Shown piece by piece: positions 1 to 9,795 of a stretch of DNA of 64,000 nucleotides (the stretch's first letter is position 1; each line of letters begins with the position of its first letter). Where the stretch lies: positions 6,691,009 through 6,755,008 of the forward strand of contig CP092880.1 in the NCBI GenBank assembly GCA_030710605.1, written 5' to 3'. The position numbers and the translations under genes were made by a program. Source of the stretch: Cordylochernes scorpioides (Eukaryota; Arthropoda; Arachnida; Pseudoscorpiones; Chernetidae). Below the pieces are notes generated by a model. It was not told the origin of the DNA. It ran no database searches and was given only the letters and a program-made list of their open reading frames with translations.

Positions 1-420
1 ATTGACTCATCCATTGATGAGCTCTACTCTTCCTCGGCAGACACCATCAAAAATATTAAGCTTTACAAGCTTGATACCTTAGTGTGATTGAGTGGAGATA
101 AGAAAGAAGAAGAAGAAGAAACTTTATTAGGTACCGCTCAACAAGAACAACCTAGTTTATGATATTTGAAACAATGAACAATATTTGATGGTTATTCACA
201 TATTAAACAAAATGTTAACGCGGGATTCAATCCCGGTTCATGACTATCGGGAATCGATGGTGTTACCTACTCGTCCACCGACTTTTTTTATAAACTCATG
301 TTCATGAACCTATTGTATTATTTTAATCCATATTTATAATATAAGGTTGTCCCTAAAGTTCGTAATATTTTGAGGGATAAAATTTGTTATTCTTAAAACG
401 TTGTTTTTCTTAAAATAAAA
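1..420 (-). repeat. Spacer segment of the macro-repeat, inverted copy (unit 0)
   Basis: This stretch reads in reverse complement like the spacer to the right of the G1 elements at 37620-37880 and 63730-64000. Shared landmarks are the A/T-rich block ending in the run that reads aaaacaacg on the other strand, the tRNA-like block, and the tract with tagtttatg near 152. A short GAA-type microsatellite lies near 104-120. No coding region is seen. The first 60 bases match nothing else that I could find in the window. Confidence 0.75.
214..282 (-). repeat. tRNA-like (Pol III box A/box B) relic, unit 0 copy
   Basis: On the minus strand this holds a box-A-like block (gtggacgagtaggtaacacc) and, about 40 bases later, a box-B-like block (gggattgaatccc). 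The pair has the spacing of a tRNA gene, nearest to a Ser/Leu type. The ends do not pair as a 7-bp acceptor stem and the anticodon arm is not credible. It is more likely the head of a tRNA-derived SINE or a decayed tRNA than a working gene. Sister copies lie at 37771-37838 and 63877-63945, and a half copy at 18172-18191. Confidence 0.5.
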
Positions 421-1291
421 ACATAAAGCCTCCAAGAAAGTTTATTTTAGAAATAATTTTTATTTAAAAAATATCTCGAGCTTTCGGGCAAGTATTTAAA
501 GACTTGTCAATATCTTTTATCATTTATTCTAAGACATTTCTATAACCCCTCTGAAATTCGGAATTCCCCAATCTATAAATCTATTAGCAGTATTCCCTAT
601 TCCCCAGTATCTGTTTCTATAGCCCGTCATCTGAAGAAATTTGGAATCAAAACCTTTTTCAGAAACTCACCTAATTTAAATTCGTTACTAAGAAACCCCA
701 TAACAAAGAACAATACCATTGATTATCCTTCCAATATTAAGAATGCCATATACTCCATAGAATGCAAAGAATGCAAAACCAAATATGTCGGCGAAACTGG
801 CAGACATTTAAATATAAGAGTATCAGAACATAAACGAAATATCGATAATCAAGACAGTAGATCTTTAGTATACCAACATATAAGAGAAACAGGCCATTCC
901 TTCTCCCTATCAGAACCAAAGACCCATTGCTCCAACATCCCCAATAGACTACAGAGACTTATAATAGAATCCATCATATCCAGAAAGAACAATAGCATTA
1001 ACAGAAGAATAGATATTCCGGAAATTTATAACATTATATTCCCTGAGCCCAGCCCATAACCCTCAAGCGAAGCACGCGCAACAGAAGCCCGCGTTGATCA
1101 TGCCTTAAAACAAATGAAAACAGTGAATGGATTTTATTTAATTTTAAATCATATTTTATTGGCGTATATTATTCATATAAAGCATTTTCTCCCGTAGAAG
1201 GGCGTACTTGCCCGAAAGCTCGAGATATTTTTTAAATAAAAATTATTTTTAAAAGAAACTTTTCCCTGGAGGCTTTATGTTTTTATTTTAA
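420..1291 (+). mobile_element. Penelope-like element (PLE) fragment flanked by inverted repeats
   Basis: An 870-bp insertion interrupts the spacer segment that is continuous in units 2 and 3. Its ends are inverted copies of each other: about 420-494 and 1206-1281 share acataaagcctcc, a T/A-rich stretch and the core ctcgagctttcgggca. Between them lies the C-terminal part of a PLE polyprotein with a GIY-YIG endonuclease domain. The reverse transcriptase is missing, so this is a 5'-truncated copy. PLEs often carry such terminal repeats in unusual arrangements. The spacer sequence resumes at about 1310. Confidence 0.7.
541..1059 (+). pseudogene. PLE GIY-YIG endonuclease domain (truncated polyprotein)
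   Basis: The frame is open from 457 to a TAA at 1057-1059, with no start codon of its own. It encodes a linker, then the GIY-YIG domain starting with an IYSIECKECK block, where a CxxC pair precedes the GIY-like strand as in Penelope endonucleases. Next come KYVGETGRHL (YIG-like motif plus conserved Arg) and an SEHKRNI helix, then a C-terminal helix with the E of LIIESI that would supply the catalytic Glu. In PLEs this domain nicks target DNA for reverse-transcription priming. It is the 3' end of an element whose RT was lost, so it is probably non-functional despite the open frame. Confidence 0.8.
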
Positions 1292-1439
1292 TATTAATCC
1301 AAGGGATTATTTTATCGAGTTGTTTTTCTTATTACTTGGCCAATAATATTGTGGATAATGGATATTGCTGCTGCTGTGATGGAGATGCATGGAGACATCT
1401 GAGACTCTTCTTTCGACACGACAACAACAACAATAATAT
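1292..1439. repeat. Spacer segment flanking G1a
   Basis: Matches in reverse complement 37529-37660: the gttgttgttatcgtgtcc tract, the catgcatctccatcaca tract and the taatattgtgg boundary. It is macro-repeat DNA, not part of the retrotransposon. It ends in atat, which is also the sequence after the 3' LTR at 6873, and so is a candidate 4-bp target duplication. Confidence 0.7.
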
Positions 1440-1621
1440 TGTGGCGAATAAATAATTTATTATTTAATTTAATTATTCATTATAATGATCGAAATATTTC
1501 TTTGCGTGCCTGCTCAAGATTCTCTAGCTGTAGATAGTTTTGTTGAGTTGTTGATAATTGTCGACTTGTCGTGCTGACGTCACCAATAAATACTTTCACA
1601 TCTTAGGATATTCCAAGGCTG
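1440..1621 (+). repeat. 5' LTR of G1a (LTR type A, 3' end damaged)
   Basis: Begins tgtggcgaa, like all G1 LTRs in this orientation. It contains the conserved gcctgctcaagattctc block and the gtgctgacgtcaccaataaa block, whose aataaa is a likely polyadenylation signal. The last bases, including the usual cgttaca end and the start of the primer-binding region, are deleted compared with 37327-37528. It lacks the extra ~28 bases (aaatatttggaaatagattt region) of the 3' LTRs. Confidence 0.8.
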
Positions 1622-1767
1622 GAGAGACTGGATCGATACCCATTCAGAGAAGAAAAAACGGAAAATTGACTCGGTTGAACAAGAAGAAAAAACCATGAAC
1701 ATCAAGAAAGAAGCAACAACTCAGGTAAGTTCATTTTTTTGTACAACATCTACCTAGAAATCCCTCG

Positions 1768-2880
1768 ATGTTCTCTGGTGAGGGTGTTGAAGATCCCCAT
1801 AGCTGGTTAAAAAGGTATGAACGTGTGGTGAAGCACAACCAATGGGATGAAACCCTTTGTCTCGCCAACGTGTATTTCTATCTGACTGGAACTGCTCTCA
1901 AATGGTTTGAAAACAATGAGGAGAGCATCCTGACCTGGACGGAGTTCATGTCCCAGTTAGAATCAGTTTTCGGAAAAATAAAACTTGAAGCTACGAGCTG
2001 AGAAAACCCTAAAAGCTCGGGCACAATTAAAAGGTGAAAGCACCGAATTTTACATTCAAGACGTCCTGCGCCTCTGCAAAGAGGTAGTTCCACAAATGAA
2101 TGAGGAAGATAAAATATCCCATCTGATGAAAGGGATAGCCGAGTAGCTCTACCAGGCACTTCTCCCAAGGGATGTACATAACACTGAGCAATTCGTCACC
2201 GAATGTCGCCGCATTGAAAGCCTACACTGTAAGCGAGTGACCCCAACCAGGTACGAGCGACTACCAAATGTGGCGCCTCTCAGTGATCATGATGACAGGG
2301 CAGATCTGTCATCTATGATCAGGCAAATTGTTCGTGAGGAGGTACAGCGGGCATTACTCGAGAGGAACCAAATATTGCTACCATCGAAGATATGGTAGAG
2401 GAGGAGATTGGAAGAACCCTGGTTCCAATCTAAAGGCCTAGGAGAAATTCCCCAAAGAAGGAAAGACCCCGACAGTTTTATAATAATAGATATGTGGCCC
2501 AAATGATAAGACCGCACCCTGAACCTCGGTACCCAAAACAAGGAGGAAGACGTGACACAAATGAATGGCGAACCACTGAAGGAAAGCCGATTTGTTTCCA
2601 CTGCGGACGCCCTGGTCACGTCGTCCGCTATTGCCGTGATAGACAAAGACAAAACGAGGAAAGGCGTAACGAATGCTACCAAAATAGACAAAAATCAAGG
2701 ACGTTCTTTAACTCTCAATCCGATTTCCATGAACAAAATGATGAGATGCAAAAAACTGCAAGCCGCTATCGAAGCCCTTCCCCGAACCCTGGTCGTAAAG
2801 GACAATTTTCGTCGTCTGCTAGGAGATCCAGCCAGTCGCCTCGCCGTTCCCGTCAGGAAAACTAGAAGAAGCGTCCTATT
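1768..2880 (+). pseudogene. G1a gag (capsid plus CCHC nucleocapsid), frameshifted
   Basis: The first frame (1768-2001) is a retrotrans_gag capsid segment (LKRYERV, LTGTALKWFEN, FMSQLESVFGK). It breaks by frameshift near 1977 and hits a stop at 2144-2146. The 3' part (2494-2865) encodes a basic nucleocapsid with one CCHC knuckle, CFHCGRPGHVVRYC. An upstream ATG at 1695 is separated from the capsid frame by a run of seven T at about 1733; G1d has six T there, so the run length decides whether that ATG is in frame. Gag would package element RNA in cytoplasmic particles. Confidence 0.8.
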
Positions 2881-2942
2881 TTGGAGGTAAGGCCGCAAAA
2901 TTTAGAAATCCTCCCTTGTCGACTACATTAGAATTTTAAAAA

Positions 2943-5508
2943 AATTACATAGGCATTAATATAGAAGGAAAAATGACGCATGCGCTTGTCGACTCAGGAG
3001 CTTCATATTCTGTGATATCTGAGAGGTTCATACTGAAACTAAGAAAAATAATGTTTGCGCCGAAACTGACGTAACATTACGAGTAGCCAATGGTAAAATT
3101 GTAAGACCAAAAGGACAATGTACGTTGAAACTGGACATAAATGGACTACAGGAAAAGTTCGATTTTGTCGTTATGGAAGACTGTAGTCACGATGTTATTC
3201 TTTATTGGGACTTTTTAAAGTTATCCAGGGCAGTAATTGACTCTGCAGATGATACAATTTTTTTTAGAAAAATGTCTTGTTGAGGATACCCTTAAGAACA
3301 GCTCACCTCTCTACTCGGAATTGGAATACAGAATCGAGCCCGCCTCTATCCAGCTAATAGAAGTAGCAAGCCGTGACATCCCTAATGACGCAATTGTGGT
3401 GGCAGATTGTCGAAAAGAGCTATTGCTGGAAAGAGAACTAACGGCTCCCTCCTCTGTCATTTCACTTACCAGTAACTGAGGTAAACTTTGGGTGATGAAT
3501 TGGAGTCCATATCCGAAACTAATCCCACAGGGGATGCATGTAGCCGATAGTGTTGTCATCGAAGATAGCCAACTATGTATTCTAGCTGATTGTAACCAAG
3601 TTGAAACAGGCGAAACATTCTGAAGACCCAAAAATCTCAGATTTTTAATAGATGATTCACTTGATGAATCTCAAAAAGAAAAATTAAGAAATTTGTTAAA
3701 TAACACTGATAGACAAAACTTAAGGAAGTTGTACCTTATAGCATATATATATTTTGGGATTCAGAAAATAACTCTGAGAGATATTTTCTGAATCCCGATA
3801 TATATATATGCTATAAGGTACAACTTCCTTAGGTTTTGTCTATCAGTGTAATTATACAGATATTTTCGAATTTAGTAAAAGAAGACAATTAAAGGACGTC
3901 AATGTTAAACACCGAATTAACACTGGAGACCACCTACCGACTAAACAAAGACCATACCGAGTTTCACCAAGAGAACGCCAAATTATTCATGATGAGGTAA
4001 ACAAGAAGGAAAAACTTGACATCATTCAGCCCTCTGAAAGTCCGTGGGCCTCACCCGTAGAATTTATAAGAAAGAAGGATGGAAGCTGGAGATTCTGTGT
4101 CGATTACCGCCGCCTGAACAAAATAACAAAAAAGGATGTCTACCCTCTCCCAAGGATTGACGACACTTTAGACTGCTTACGCGGGGCTAGATTTTATTCT
4201 TCCATGGACCTCCACTCAGGGTACTGGCAAATCGACGTAGAAGAATCGGACCGTAAGAAGACAGCATTTATAACTCCAGATGGACTGTATGAGTTCAAGG
4301 TAATGCCATTCGGGTTATGCAATGCTCCGGCTACGTTCGAGAGGATGATGGACAACCTACTGAAAGGTCTTAAGTGGACGACCTGCCTATGTTATTTAGA
4401 TGACAAAATAGTTTTTTCAGATAATTTTGAAGAACATCTACGACGCCTTAAAAATGTATTAAATTGTCTGAAGCAAGCTGGTCTGTGCCTTAAAGCAAAA
4501 AAATGTAAATATGGGCAAAAACTATTACTGTTCTTGGACATGAAGTGAATGGAGATGGAATACTACCTGACTCTGAAAAGATCCGAGCAGTCCATGACTT
4601 CCCTGCGCCCAAGTCATTAAAAAAGGTAGAAGTTTCTTAGGACTCTCTTCCTACTACCGCCGCTTCATACCTAATTATTCACATTTAGCCCAACCTTTGA
4701 ATGAACTTTTGAAAAAAGACTCCAAATTTTGTTGGAGCCTAGAAGAACACAACGTGCATTTGATGCTCTGAAGTCATCACTAATTGCCGAACCTGCCTTG
4801 GGACATTTTGATTATTCAGCCCTAACAGAGATACACAAGGACGCAAGAAGCTATGGAATAGGAACAGTTTTGATACAAATTCAGAATGGAAAGAGCTATT
4901 GCCTATGCATCGAGAACGCTCATTAAAGCAGAAAAAATTATTCCACTACTGAAAGAGAATGTCTTTCCATAATTTGGGCTATAAACAAATTCCGTCCTTA
5001 TGTTTTTGGACATCCATTTACTATTGTTACAGACCATCATTCTTTGTGTTGGTTGACCAACCTCAAGGACCCTTGTGGAAGATTAACAAGATGGGCCCTT
5101 CATTTGCAAGAATTTGAGGTTACAGTTATGTACAAGAGTGGAAGAAAACATCAGGATGCTGACTGTTTATCGAGAAGTCCTTTAAGCTGTAGTGAAGACA
5201 TTGAGGAAGATATTCCTAGTTTAATGGCCTTACAGAATTTTGGACAGGAACAAATGAAAGACCCGGATCTCATGAAGATCGCTGACAAGATAAAACAAGA
5301 GACCTCTAATAAGTCCTTTCTGAAAATTGATAATACTCTCTACAAAAAGAATTATGACCAAATAGGAAAAATATGGCTTCTGGTGGTCCCTCGCCACCTC
5401 AGGCCTGAAATACTAAGAAATTTCATTGATTCGCCCACTGCTGGACATCTTGGGTTCACCAAAACCTATGATGAATTAGAAAAAAAATATATTGGCCAGG
5501 AAGGTTAG
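2943..5508 (+). pseudogene. G1a pol: protease, RT and RNase H (decayed)
   Basis: Pieces in several frames follow the family order. The aspartic protease has LVDSGASYSVIS near 2985-3020. The RT has DYRRLNK, MDLHSGYWQIDV, MPFGLCNAPATFE and the catalytic YLDD at 4393-4404. The RNase H starts near 4790 (a family TDAS motif reads KDAR here), with [12 protein letters not shown] near 5038. The integrase zinc region starts near 5430 ([13 protein letters not shown]). Breaks include frame changes near 3060, 3270, 4545 and 4900, and the palindromic MITE at 3704-3848. RT active-site residues remain, but no continuous reading frame does. Confidence 0.85.
3704..3848. mobile_element. 145-bp palindromic MITE inserted in G1a pol
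   Basis: The ends are perfect inverted repeats (cactgatagac and gtctatcagtg). The arms continue as near-perfect inverted repeats (about 65 bp each, including gaagttgtaccttatagcat) around a small centre. It is flanked by TAA on each side (3701-3703, 3849-3851). The empty site is seen in G1b, c and d, where one TAA lies in the uninterrupted pol sequence. A 3-bp TAA duplication fits a PIF/Harbinger-type MITE. Confidence 0.85.
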
Positions 5509-6598
5509 AAGGTATGTGGCTCACTGTCAAGACTGTCAGCGACGCAAACGACAGCAACAGCTCCCTACAGGACACTTACAGCCAATACCGGTGCCCAGAG
5601 CTCCCTTTGAAAAGATTGGAATGGACCTCTTAGGCAGGTTCCCAACATCGACATGTGGAAAACGCTGGTTTATTGTCTGCACAGACTATCTGACAAAGTA
5701 TGCAATCACCAAAGCGATACCAACTAGTGAATCAATGGAAGTTGCCAAATTCTTGGTCGAGGATGTAATCCTGAAACACGGTGCTCCGAGGGAACTAATC
5801 ACCGACAGAGGAAGGAATTTCGCCTCTTCATTGATTCGTGATCTGAACAATCACTGCAGAATAATTCACAGGACGACGACCGCCTATCACCCTCAGACGA
5901 ATGGACTCACAGAAAGGCTGAACAAGACCATGGCAGACATGCTGTCTATGTATGTTGACGTCAATCAGAAAGACTGCGATATGATCCTTCCATTTGTGGC
6001 ATTCGCATACAACACAGCAAGGCAAGAGTCCACCGGATTCACTCCATTCTTCCTTGCGCATGGGCGTGAAACAGAAACGCCATGGGACCTGTTATTTCCC
6101 AAGTTAGTCCCAGAAGATGATGACTTCATCCAAACACTAGGGTCGAGATCAGAAGAAGCACGGCAACTGGCACGTCTCCATTCTATGAGGTCTCAGGAAA
6201 GTAATAAACTCCGTTATGACGCTCACCACAGAAAAATAACTTACCAGCCTGGAGATCTCGTATGGGTCTTTATCCCTGTGCGTAAGGTGGGATATTCGGG
6301 AAAACTAATGAGACGTTACTTCGGTCCATATAAAGTAACCCGAAAAATATCCGTTGTGACCTACGAAGTTGAGACATTCGGAAACCAGCAAGGTCATCGT
6401 AAAACAAAAGACTTAGTTCACGTTTGTAGAATGAAGCCTTATTTAAACCTAGAGGACCACCTAGAAGAGGACCCAGAAGATGATTCGCCAAACTTCCAGG
6501 AAGAAGACATCCCCACTGAACGAACACAACAACCACAGACTCGCGAAGAGATCTCAGGCCCTATCACCCGTTCTCGAGGCTTGAGACTGAGGATGTAA
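5492..6598 (+). CDS. G1a integrase (core and C-terminal domains)
   Basis: An open frame of 368 residues forms the 3' part of pol. It starts inside the HHCC zinc domain (CQDCQRRK). The catalytic core follows: first Asp in FEKIGMDLLGRFP, second Asp in ELITDRGRNF, catalytic Glu in HPQTNGLTERLNKT. The C-terminal GPY/F module (YFGPYKVTRKI) follows a basic segment, and the tail ends in RSRGLRLRM. It would insert element cDNA into chromosomal DNA. Sister copies lie at 13745-14752 and 50127-51134, and a broken one at 32674-33700. The frame is intact, but pol upstream is broken, so it is probably not expressed as a working enzyme. Confidence 0.85.
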   Translation: MARKVRRYVAHCQDCQRRKRQQQLPTGHLQPIPVPRAPFEKIGMDLLGRFPTSTCGKRWFIVCTDYLTKYAITKAIPTSESMEVAKFLVEDVILKHGAPRELITDRGRNFASSLIRDLNNHCRIIHRTTTAYHPQTNGLTERLNKTMADMLSMYVDVNQKDCDMILPFVAFAYNTARQESTGFTPFFLAHGRETETPWDLLFPKLVPEDDDFIQTLGSRSEEARQLARLHSMRSQESNKLRYDAHHRKITYQPGDLVWVFIPVRKVGYSGKLMRRYFGPYKVTRKISVVTYEVETFGNQQGHRKTKDLVHVCRMKPYLNLEDHLEEDPEDDSPNFQEEDIPTERTQQPQTREEISGPITRSRGLRLRM

Positions 6599-6644
6599 AT
6601 CTTCTTTTGAGCATCGGGTCGATGCTCTTTATAGGAGGAGGATA

Positions 6645-6872
6645 TGTGGCGAAGAAATAATTTATTATTTAATTTAATTATTTGATGAAAATATTTGGAA
6701 ATAGATTTAATATAAAATAATGATCAAAATATTTCTTTGCGTGCTTGCTCAAGATTCTCCTGCTGTAGATAGTTTTGTTGAGTTGTTGATAATTGTCGAC
6801 TAGTCGTGCTGACGTCATCAATAAATACGCTTACAGCTTAAGATATACAAATATTTGATTTTCTATGTCACA
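6645..6872 (+). repeat. 3' LTR of G1a (LTR type B)
   Basis: Runs from tgtggcgaag to tgtcaca, 228 bp. It has the extra aaatatttggaaatagattt segment and the ttacagcttaagatatac block that mark the 3' LTRs of all G1 copies and are absent from the 5' LTRs. It is preceded by a purine tract at 6631-6642. Confidence 0.85.
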
Positions 6873-6889
6873 ATATTATCACGTCGAAT

Positions 6890-7136
6890 ATATAATAATA
6901 CAATTACTTTATACATAATACAAAGACATTATACATAACAGCGAATACTTAATACAAAGATACATTATAATACATAATACAATTACTCTATACATGATAC
7001 AAAAACATTATACATAACGGTGAATACATAATACAATTACTTTATACATAATACAAAGACATTATACATAACGGCGAATACATAATACAAAGATACATTA
7101 TAATACATAATACAATTACTTTTTACATGATACATT
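6890..7136 (-). repeat. Minisatellite, 54-bp unit, unit 0 copy
   Basis: Tandem copies built from gtattatgta, taaagtaatt and attcgccgttatgtataatg (minus-strand reading). It follows the NL element tail. The same array lies at 13182-13308, 32219-32355 and 49612-49835. Confidence 0.8.
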
Positions 7137-7308
7137 ATTTATTTAGGTAACCCGGATTCCTGGAGCATACTAAAGTCGCCAACTATCCGGGTTGGTCTTT
7201 AGACTTCACGTCTAATGGTGGCAGCAGACATCCAGTTTATCAGGTGTCGCCAAGCTGACTCGTGCTTGGGGATGTTCTGCAGGTCTTCAGGGGCAAATAT
7301 ATTTATTC

Positions 7309-7797
7309 CTAGGAGGGTGGGGCTGTTTGGAACCTATGAAGGTGGTAGGCGGGACATCTGAAGAGAAGGTGGTCGACAGTTTGGTCTTCCTCGTTGCAGT
7401 GTGGGCAGGTAGGATCGTCTCTAGATAATTTTGCATCATCGGCTTTGACAAAGCCATGACCTGTGAGGATTGTGGAGGTGGTGCCAGAAAATTTTATTTT
7501 GGGCAGGATCGCCATGAGAGTGTTTGGGAATGCAGCTATTCTCCTGAGGTTTCTTGTGGAGTGATCTGTGACATATAATTCCTTCCAGAGTTGGAGTGAA
7601 TACTGTTCGCTGCGGGCTCGAACAAACTTTTTGGATGGAGTGGAGTAGGATATGGGAAAGTTTGAATCAGCTGCTGCCTTGGCTAATTTATCTGCATGCC
7701 CATTGCCTTCTATGCCGCTGTGGCCATTAACCCAGCAGAGCTGTACGTTTGAATAGTTTAGATTGCGAACTATCTCGGCTATGGGTGTGGTTTTCAC
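7309..7797 (-). pseudogene. NL0 ORF2 C-terminal part: RNase H end and zinc motif
   Basis: Encodes the end of an RNase H domain (LCWVNGHSGIEGNGHADK, including the conserved His-Asp region), a linker, then a CCHC-type motif (CPHCNEEDQTVDHLLFRC) typical of the C-terminus of I/R1-type ORF2 proteins. The final residues diverge by frameshift near 7320 compared with 13118 and 49549. In the intact family the RNase H removes the RNA strand after target-primed reverse transcription. It is a fragment here. Confidence 0.8.
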
Positions 7798-7988
7798 AAG
7801 TGCCGCAGGGGTGTAGTTATCATTGGGGATGAAGGTGACGAAATTTGAGTCAGGCCATTTGAAATTCTTGGTAATTCTTGTAGCAGAATGGCGTCTATTC
7901 TTTGTTCTGCTGCTATGCTGGAGAGTTCGAGTACTGCAGAAGGTGACTTTCTGAGATTGGCTTGGAGAACTTTGAAGGATCTAGTCAT
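7794..7988 (-). pseudogene. NL0 ORF2 endonuclease N-terminus (fragment)
   Basis: Begins MTRSFKVLQANLRKSP and continues to ILLQELP, the first strands of an apurinic-type endonuclease (Asn of QANL, Glu of LQEL). It then runs into the deletion junction. The ATG overlaps the ORF1 stop region by 8 bases, as in NL2 and NL3. Confidence 0.75.
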
Positions 7989-9129
7989 TTCGGGTGAGTT
8001 GAGCTAATTTGGCCTTCACCCGAGGGCAGGTCCGGGCTGTGGCGTAGTGGCTTAGCTTCTTAAATACTGTTCCGGTCTTCTTGCAGCAATTATGGCATTT
8101 TGCAGAAGAGTTTGGGCAAGAGTGACCCTCATGGCCGACCGTGCCACACTTGAAGCAGATGGGTTGGACAGCAGGGCAAGCTGTAGCGCGGTGGAGAAAG
8201 CTGCAGCAGCGGTAACATTGTTTTAGGGAGATACTTTTTTTCGTACCGTAGGATGAGTCCTGCAATGGGGATTTTTCCACGATGACCCAAGAAATTTGAT
8301 ACTTCGTTGTCAACCTCGAGGAAGACTGTGGTGTAGCCATGAGGGTTGTCTTTTGGACGGTGGGCAATCTTGAACATTCTTGTCCCGGAGAGGTTCTTGA
8401 GATCCTCGTTATTTTGGAGACTTTCCAGGATCATGTTGTTGGTTGTGCAGCTTTCTACACCGAACAATCAAAATCTGGGATGGATGATCGGTCTTTCCGT
8501 GCATTTCAAGGAATTGGGGATATTTTTATTAGCTTTGAATCTCGCCGCGAGAGTCGAAGCACCTTGAGTGGTTCTGGTGTGGATGACCAGCCGTCCTTTC
8601 CCATTGAGGGAGGCTGCCACGTCAGAGGAATTCAGGATTCAGAAGTCTCCTTTTTAACTTCACGTAGAATTCCACGTGCTTCCTTGGATGGATTGTCTGA
8701 CTTTATGAGTACATGTGATTCATAAGCGGTTGTGAAATATTTTGGGGCGGGTTTGGTCTGCTGCTTTTTTGTGAGTGGGATCGGTTTTGTGACATTCAGC
8801 TTGGCTGTGGCGTTTATGTAGGGTTTCTCCTTGAGGATTTGATGTTCTTTGGCGTGATTTATCCCCTTATATACATCAAGTATTATATTCTCAGTTCCTT
8901 TTAGAGCCCATCCCATCAGGGATAGCATTGACTGAAATTGTTCTGTGGTCATGCCGTTCGACTGTGCTACGTCAGTCATGTTTCTTGTAGCCTTCTGGTG
9001 GATAGCCTTGATCTGGTTAAACTCGAGGTTGCAAGAAGGCTCACCAATACGCGGGCGTTTCACGCTTCCTTCTCTTTGTAAAAGAGACGATTCACTGTCC
9101 ATTTCAACCTTATGTTTAGCTCCCTTCAT
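7981..9129 (-). pseudogene. NL0 ORF1 (gag-like, zinc knuckles), frameshifted
   Basis: The N-terminal part (8632-9129) starts MKGAKHKVEMDS, has a basic stretch (SVKRPRIG) and a helical middle. The C-terminal part (7981-8367 and 8129-8467 in another frame) has CCHC knuckles: CYRCCSF.H.ATAC, then CFKCGTVGHEGHSC, then CHNCCKKTG. ORF1 proteins of this type bind element RNA. Frame changes near 8630 and 8250 break the copy. Confidence 0.8.
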
Positions 9130-9296
9130 TGTAAGTTTCCTTGAAACACTAGTGTCATTTTATAGACAACTACATAATACAAAAACATTATACATAACGG
9201 TGAATACATACTATAATACATACTAAGAATTCACGAAATATATTTTAATAAAACACTTTATTTGAGAAAAAAATTAAAATATACAATTTGTCATAA

Positions 9297-9644
9297 TTAA
9301 TGGCCGTATTTCTGGAAGTCCCATTCATTGTTATCGAGGGGGCATACATTTCGATTTTTAAGCCATTTGGAGATGCAGTGGAAATGGAAAGCGTGGTTGC
9401 ACTTACCCCAAGCAACAGTACATTCATCTCCTTCTTTAGTAGTTGTCTGATTTGCTGTATTAGATTGGCATGAAATACACAGTTCCATGATGTGATTACG
9501 ACAGATTGCACAATTATCTACTGCAATATCCCATGACCACATACATACAGCGCCCCATTTCTTAACTTCAAACCTTTTTTTCAGACCTTGACCTTGTGAG
9601 GTTGAGGGAACATCAACTTCCATTTGTTCAGGTTCCATTTTCAC
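9297..9644 (-). CDS. RBX1/ROC1-like RING-H2 protein, copy A
   Basis: 115 residues with no intron. After an acidic, Ser/Thr-rich start come KKRFEVKKW (the strand that packs into the cullin C-terminus), [13 protein letters not shown], and a full RING-H2: C45, C48, C56, C59, C75, C82, H84, H87, H89, C90, C101 and D104 match all the zinc ligands of human RBX1. It ends EWDFQKYGH. The stretch between C59 and C75 is four residues longer than in human RBX1. RBX1 recruits the E2 to cullin-RING ubiquitin ligases. Compared with copy B it has Leu at 21 and Gly at 31. A poly(A) signal on this strand lies at 9257-9262. The product class is sure; expression is unknown. Confidence 0.9.
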   Translation of the reverse strand: MKMEPEQMEVDVPSTSQGQGLKKRFEVKKWGAVCMWSWDIAVDNCAICRNHIMELCISCQSNTANQTTTKEGDECTVAWGKCNHAFHFHCISKWLKNRNVCPLDNNEWDFQKYGH

Positions 9645-9795
9645 GTTGTTTCGAATTGAATTAATTTATTTTGTTATATTAAAGTGAGAAAAAAAAAAAG
9701 AAATCACAACGTGATTACAAGCAAATATAAAAATAAAGTTGTTATCTAAAATTTTTAATCTGTTTTTTTCTTTGATATTTTTAACATGTATATCA
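9645..9795 (-). other. 5' flank of RBX1-like copy A
   Basis: A/T-rich DNA also present upstream of copies B (21630-21803) and C (41524-41698). No core promoter can be assigned with confidence. Confidence 0.4.

Larger units (their letters stand above)
1440..6872 (+). mobile_element. Ty3/gypsy LTR retrotransposon G1, copy a (full-length, decayed)
   Basis: The copy has both LTRs, and internal gag, protease, RT, RNase H and integrase in Ty3/gypsy order, with no envelope-like frame after integrase. Both flanks show atat next to the LTR ends. A purine-rich polypurine tract (ataggaggagga) sits just before the 3' LTR. Stops and frameshifts lie in gag, protease/RT and RNase H, and a 145-bp MITE sits between protease and RT. 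Integrase is still open. It is the only G1 copy on the plus strand because it belongs to the inverted unit. Confidence 0.9.
7137..9190 (-). mobile_element. Non-LTR retrotransposon NL0 (internally deleted)
   Basis: Minus-strand copy of the NL family. It has ORF1 (7981-9129), the start of the ORF2 endonuclease (7794-7988) and then directly the ORF2 C-terminal RNase H (7309-7797). About 2.7 kb of ORF2, present in NL2 between about 28880 and 31600 (most of the endonuclease, all of RT, start of RNase H), is missing. The 3' UTR hairpin (aacccgg paired with ccgggtt) is at 7146-7196. The minisatellite lies on both sides of the element. Confidence 0.85.

Noticed and set aside
420-1291. Hammerhead ribozyme in the PLE terminal repeats
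   Set aside because: PLE terminal repeats can carry them, but I found no ctgatga core with a matching gaaa partner in this fragment. The ctgatga on the minus strand near 36815 is gag coding sequence.
1440-6872. Endogenous retrovirus or errantivirus with envelope
   Set aside because: After integrase there are fewer than 50 bases before the LTR; no envelope frame exists in any of the G1 copies or in G2.
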